Source: Fasciola hepatica (lineage: Eukaryota; Platyhelminthes; Trematoda; Plagiorchiida; Fasciolidae). From it: a stretch of DNA of 64,000 nt. Below are positions 59,716 through 64,000 of this stretch, in pieces. The DNA lies in contig CANUEZ040000182.1 of NCBI GenBank assembly GCA_948099385.1, forward strand, positions 22,135,501-22,199,500, written 5' to 3'. A model generated the notes under the pieces. The model did not search any database, had not been told where the DNA came from, and saw only the letters and a list, made by a program, of their open reading frames with translations. The position numbers and the translations under genes are program-made. Each line of letters opens with the position of its first letter. Position 1 is the first letter of the stretch.

Positions 59716-62700
59716 ACGCTCCAAACCACTCGACCACCACCGAGCATAATATAATGCTATCAATCAAAGGACGTTACTCTATTATTCGTCATGTTTGAAT
59801 AATTGTACGCTGAGCTGCTTCGCTTACCCGATGCGAAAGAACCGACACATTTCGGCTCATCCACATCTTTTAATTCTAGAATATGGAACAGAAACAATAC
59901 AATTTTTTATTGCATTACGATAAACTTATAGGCCACATTACTACGTGACTAGTATTTTGACTGAGTAGCACAAAACATTTCACAATCATTAGAAGGCAAT
60001 ATTCACCTTAGAAAGTTATGCAAAATCTAATACCTTCTAATGAAACCGCAAAATTAGAAACTTTTGTGGAGGTGCTGATTGAGAATCCCTGGTTTCTCTC
60101 TTTCTTTTTCTCTCTCCTTCGTCGTCGTAGAACAATTCATTATGCCTGCTTTTAGCGGTAACTTTTAAACTGATGTCCGATTTTATAATTACAAAACCTT
60201 GGTTGGTTATAACATCCATTCTGTACAGTTTCGCTCACTTGGCGATTGCCATGGAGTGTGTGTGTTTGTTTAAGAGGAGTTTGACAACCGCAGGTCATGT
60301 ACTTTCTCATTGATGGACTGCGAGAACAAGCGATTAATCCACTATAGTGTGTTTGCTCAAAATAAAAGCTCTCATGCTCCAAGAACAGAAAAAAAACCAA
60401 AAAGGCAATATCCGACAGGCCGATTTGTAGTTTGCTGTGGAGTGTACACAGAACATTATGATCAACTGTTTTATGAATAAATCATTCTTTTATTCCTGGC
60501 ATTTTTTCCCATGGTGAATGGTGACCAGTGAACGGTGCCAGTGTAGCATGCTTCACAAAAGTTGTGGGTTTTTCCGATAGATAAATTTATGACTAACTCT
60601 CCGTGGCTCATTGACCGCCCCCAAGGAAATACTTCAACCGAGAGGGAAACCTTTCCGTGAGCAGTAGGTCAAAGACGGATGGGAGAGCACCATGAAATTC
60701 CAAGTTGGATCTTTTTCTACGGAACCTACAATTTGGATGACCACCACTTCTGTGCTACCAGTGGCAATCGCTTTCGTTTGCCTTGTCAATATTTAAATCC
60801 GAGAGCAAGTGAGCGTAATACTTTTTTTGAAGCGAAGATAACCATGATATATGCATTGAACCATGTGTCGCTTCTCTTTCAGTCCAACCATAGAAGTCGG
60901 GTTTCGCAAGATTTCATCTAAAATAGAAACATTTTAGGGATTTTCTGCGCTGATGTTTCACCATATGTGCTCCGTAGTAAAATTTGTCGTTGGACACACC
61001 ATAAAAATTGTACTTCTAATGATCCTAACTTGTCTTCCTCCAGATGTATGATACGAACACCAGGATGGCGTGGATATGTGACATAATTAGGGATTTACGT
61101 GACTTCCGTGACCAATCGTTTTTTTTGGCAAAACATGGTGAGCTGTTTGGTGACTCTGATTTTGACACTGGAGAATGCTTTATCATAGTCCAGACACAAC
61201 CCACTGATTGAACCTATCGCTTCGTTGTACAAGCAACTCTACGTTTTTGATGATGTTTGAGGGCTTCAGTATTTTGAACCACCCAACTCAAGGCTGTCAA
61301 AAATGGAAAGCGACTTAAGAAATATCCTTTTTATGGCGGAACTTCCCGAAACTACCGACAATCGATATAAAACCAGTGAAAGTGAGCAGCGGATTATTAG
61401 TGAAAAATATATTATTTGACGTCAGCTTTAAATTAAAATAAAAAAATTAGCTCACCTCCGATGAACATATTCGGACAACTCCTCACATACCTCTCATCTA
61501 ATTCAAAATGTATGTAAAATTCATATAAATTGACTTATATATCATACGTGTAATGTCTACTGTCTACAAGGCAGTATATGTGTTTAGTACGATTCGGAGA
61601 TAAATGGATATAGTCTTTTTGGTACAATGAATAGAATAACATGAAAAATACCTATAGCTTTTTAAGAATACAGGTGGATGAACAAATGAGAATAATGATA
61701 TGAGATGTTCTTTTATCATAGAAATTGTCGCATTATTTTATTCTATATTCTGGGGAACGTTGAATATGTAGGAATGGTACTGAGAGTTATATCCGGTGAA
61801 TTCCATTTTGCTTGGGTGATTTCATTCGTAAAATGCATTTGTTCATTCGTCGACCAAAATGTCTGCGAAAAAGCACAGCTAACTTGATTGCTTTGAAGAT
61901 TTCGGGGTTGACTTGCATTCTATTGCTGTTCCTCTTTCTTCTCAACTTTGCGGAGTAACTGCTTTTTTTTTGCCTCTTCTCCCATAAGGTAGATAAATAA
62001 TTTTGAGTGGCAATCGTTTCTAATCACGATTAGACGAATAACCGTTGTCTGTACGGAATTATTGCATACAGGAAAGAAATTCAAAATACTCCTTATATTA
62101 AGGAACTTTTATGGTGGAAATTTTCCAGAACGACAAATGAATCAGTCTTTTGATGGCAGAGGACGAGGGCAATCAAGAAACCCGCGTAACAGCACAATGT
62201 TCAGAAAAACGTGACGTACCGTACAGGCTTAAAGCACAAACTGGTGAATCTACGGAAGCTGAAAGTATATTAAACGATGAATAATTTTAATTGATACTGT
62301 TGAGCTTTGCTGAGGCTCTTTAGATTTTCCGCACTTTATTCTTTCATTGATAATTTGCTCTCTTGGAGGGAACTGAGTTTCGTAAGCGGCAACATACTAG
62401 GCAGAGAAAAAATAATAATTTGCGCAGCTTCCTCATGAAAACATTTTCTGATCTAAATGTACTTATAGTTAATCCAATCGATCGGCCATCTCTGAAGATC
62501 GAGTAGTCGCCAGTGACAATCATTTACCAGTTAGCATCTAATTTATCTAGACAAGTCTAGTTCACATAAGCATACTGCAAAAAAGCATGCTTTGGCGGAC
62601 CTTTTAAACACTACTACTCGGTCTTGTCTGTGTCTGTGAAACAAGGTCACTCCTGTCACCCAGAGAGGCCTGGTATTTGTCTCTTCAACAGATGATCATA

Positions 62701-63551
62701 CCAGCCGTTGCATCATAGTTTACAGGAGACTGAGTGAAACATCGAGCCAGGAAAAACATATGGATTTAGTGAAAGAGCACTGCTGAATACGAAAGATGAA
62801 TCATATTGTGTCATGCAAATTATGCTTTATCAACCGATTCTTATATTGATGTTGATGAAAAATTCAAAGATATCCATAAAGATAACCGGAAGACTGATCA
62901 TTACAATAAAGAAAAACAATGAATTTCATCCATATCACTTGTTTGTTTGAGCGATATCAGCTGATCTTTTGTATTGTCGTAAAAGCAGTCCGTATCTTAA
63001 CCTAGCTATTCGTTGCAATTAATGTGATCTTAGTTCACAAAGTCCTCATATTATTCAGTTAGTAACTCAGGTCGAATGTACAGAGTAATCAAAATCTCCC
63101 CAATTTTAACCTTTTCCGACAATAAATCGACATTTTCCAATTGAATGCACCAGAAAGCACCTATTTCGCGCGTGTACGTTGACCAAAGTAATAAGGCATT
63201 CAAATGAGCTTGGTTACTATATCATCTTCAGGAATAACAAGACTACAGATATACCCGCTTTGTATGGTAAAGGAACTCACGAAATTCCTCGTCGTTGAAA
63301 CAAAAATATGGCTTTCCTGTAATAAAGCCCAGGAGCAGGTTACATTATTCACGAATTCGCACAGCCGCAAAAGGTAAAAGGACACTACCAGCATTTTCTA
63401 ATCAGAGTGGGTCACTGATATGTGAACGCGTATGACCACGTGTTTTCTTGGTGTGAGGATACGATGAAGATATGCTTGGTTATAACACGCGTAGCCGAAT
63501 ATTTCACATTTTATCAATAACCTATTTAGTCAACCAGTTAACCTTGAAATT
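59716..63551. other. No gene recognised; CT-rich tract
   Basis: Anonymous DNA. A CT-rich stretch lies at 60092-60120. No RNA gene or transposon motif was seen. Confidence 0.5.
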
Positions 63552-63803
63552 GTGGTGGTAAGACTTTCAAATCAACGTACGTATTCTACTCTCAGGGATA
63601 CCTCCAAAATCCTAAGGTTTAACAAAACAAAAGTGTTGTTGAGTGATCTGGCTGCTTCTTTGGTTTTCCACTTTCTCATTTGCCCAGGTATCCAAAAATA
63701 CGTAGGTCTGGTGCGTCAGAGAAAACAGTCTATGGTAACACAGAAGAAGGGAGAAGGAAAAAGAGGTGTTCGACACTCGACGGACGATGATTCTGGCTAT
63801 TAA
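63552..63803 (+). other. Open frame running toward an acidic simple-repeat region
   Basis: 83 codons open on plus, ending in a Lys/Arg stretch (TQKKGEGKRGVRHS) and DDDSGY before TAA. The DNA after it, in shifted frames, would encode Asp-rich sequence. It could be the edge of an exon with acidic repeats that continues past the window, or chance next to a microsatellite. Confidence 0.2.
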
Positions 63804-63940
63804 TATTTTCCTCCGGATGATGGTAACAATAGTGAATGTTGATAACGGTGATGACGGTGACGATAATGATGATAATGACTTGGATGTTGGTCAGTATGAT
63901 GCCGACAAGGAGGAGAGGGTGATGATGGTGATCCGGATGT
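63804..63940 (+). repeat. Imperfect GAT/GAC/GGT trinucleotide region
   Basis: Degenerate triplets (GATGACGGTGACGATAATGA) lead into the pure repeat; this is the decayed flank of the microsatellite. Confidence 0.7.

Positions 63941-63995
<55 letters not shown>
63941..63995 (+). repeat. (GAT)n microsatellite
   Basis: Fifty-five bases of perfect TGA/GAT repeat at the right edge. In one frame it would encode poly-Asp, in another poly-Met. Confidence 0.97.
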
Positions 63996-64000
63996 CCGGA

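Overview
The window looks like a repeat-rich, gene-poor piece of a metazoan nuclear genome, most likely a flatworm and probably a digenean trematode. What the sequence shows is A+T-rich DNA, no operon-like packing, GT-AG style splice signals, long dinucleotide microsatellites, and decayed copies of Ty3/gypsy, CR1-type LINE, Penelope-like (PLE) and tRNA-derived short elements. The trematode assignment is inference from that mix and from the style of the gypsy integrase tail; I cannot run a search.

Layout. 100-951: a gypsy integrase remnant. 5.3-5.7, 27.1-27.5 and 55.3-55.6 kb: three copies of a short element with a tRNA-like core (called SINE-A here). 9.0-9.6 and 33.6 kb: three copies of a second short family (SINE-B). 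27.8-32.6 kb: a transposon graveyard with a LINE reverse transcriptase (RT) C-terminus on minus (234 codons, open), a LINE RT fragment on plus, a LINE endonuclease fragment on plus, and a gypsy-type gag on minus. 36.2-38.4 kb: a gypsy RT and integrase remnant next to a truncated PLE on minus. 42.7-44.7 kb: a longer PLE on plus with RT and GIY-YIG endonuclease remnants. The rest is mostly anonymous non-coding sequence with microsatellites, notably 113 bp and 49 bp AT tracts at 39.4-39.9 kb.

Host genes. No host protein is recognised. At this base composition, stop-free frames up to about 130 codons are expected by chance across six frames of 64 kb, so almost all non-transposon frames here carry no weight. 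A few stretches combine an open frame with good splice sites and, in places, matching intron phases: a possible plus-strand series at 10.1-17 kb and possible minus-strand exons at 2.4, 19.4 and 21-23.8 kb. They are listed at low confidence. A 34-codon frame at 56,466 encodes a convincing signal peptide and may begin a small secreted protein.

The elements do not work together as a system. They are independent insertions at different stages of decay, most with stops, frameshifts or internal deletions. The most unusual structures are the SINE-A family, whose end module occurs in both orientations around a tRNA-like core, and the two PLE copies, which share a module in opposite orientation relative to the coding remnant.
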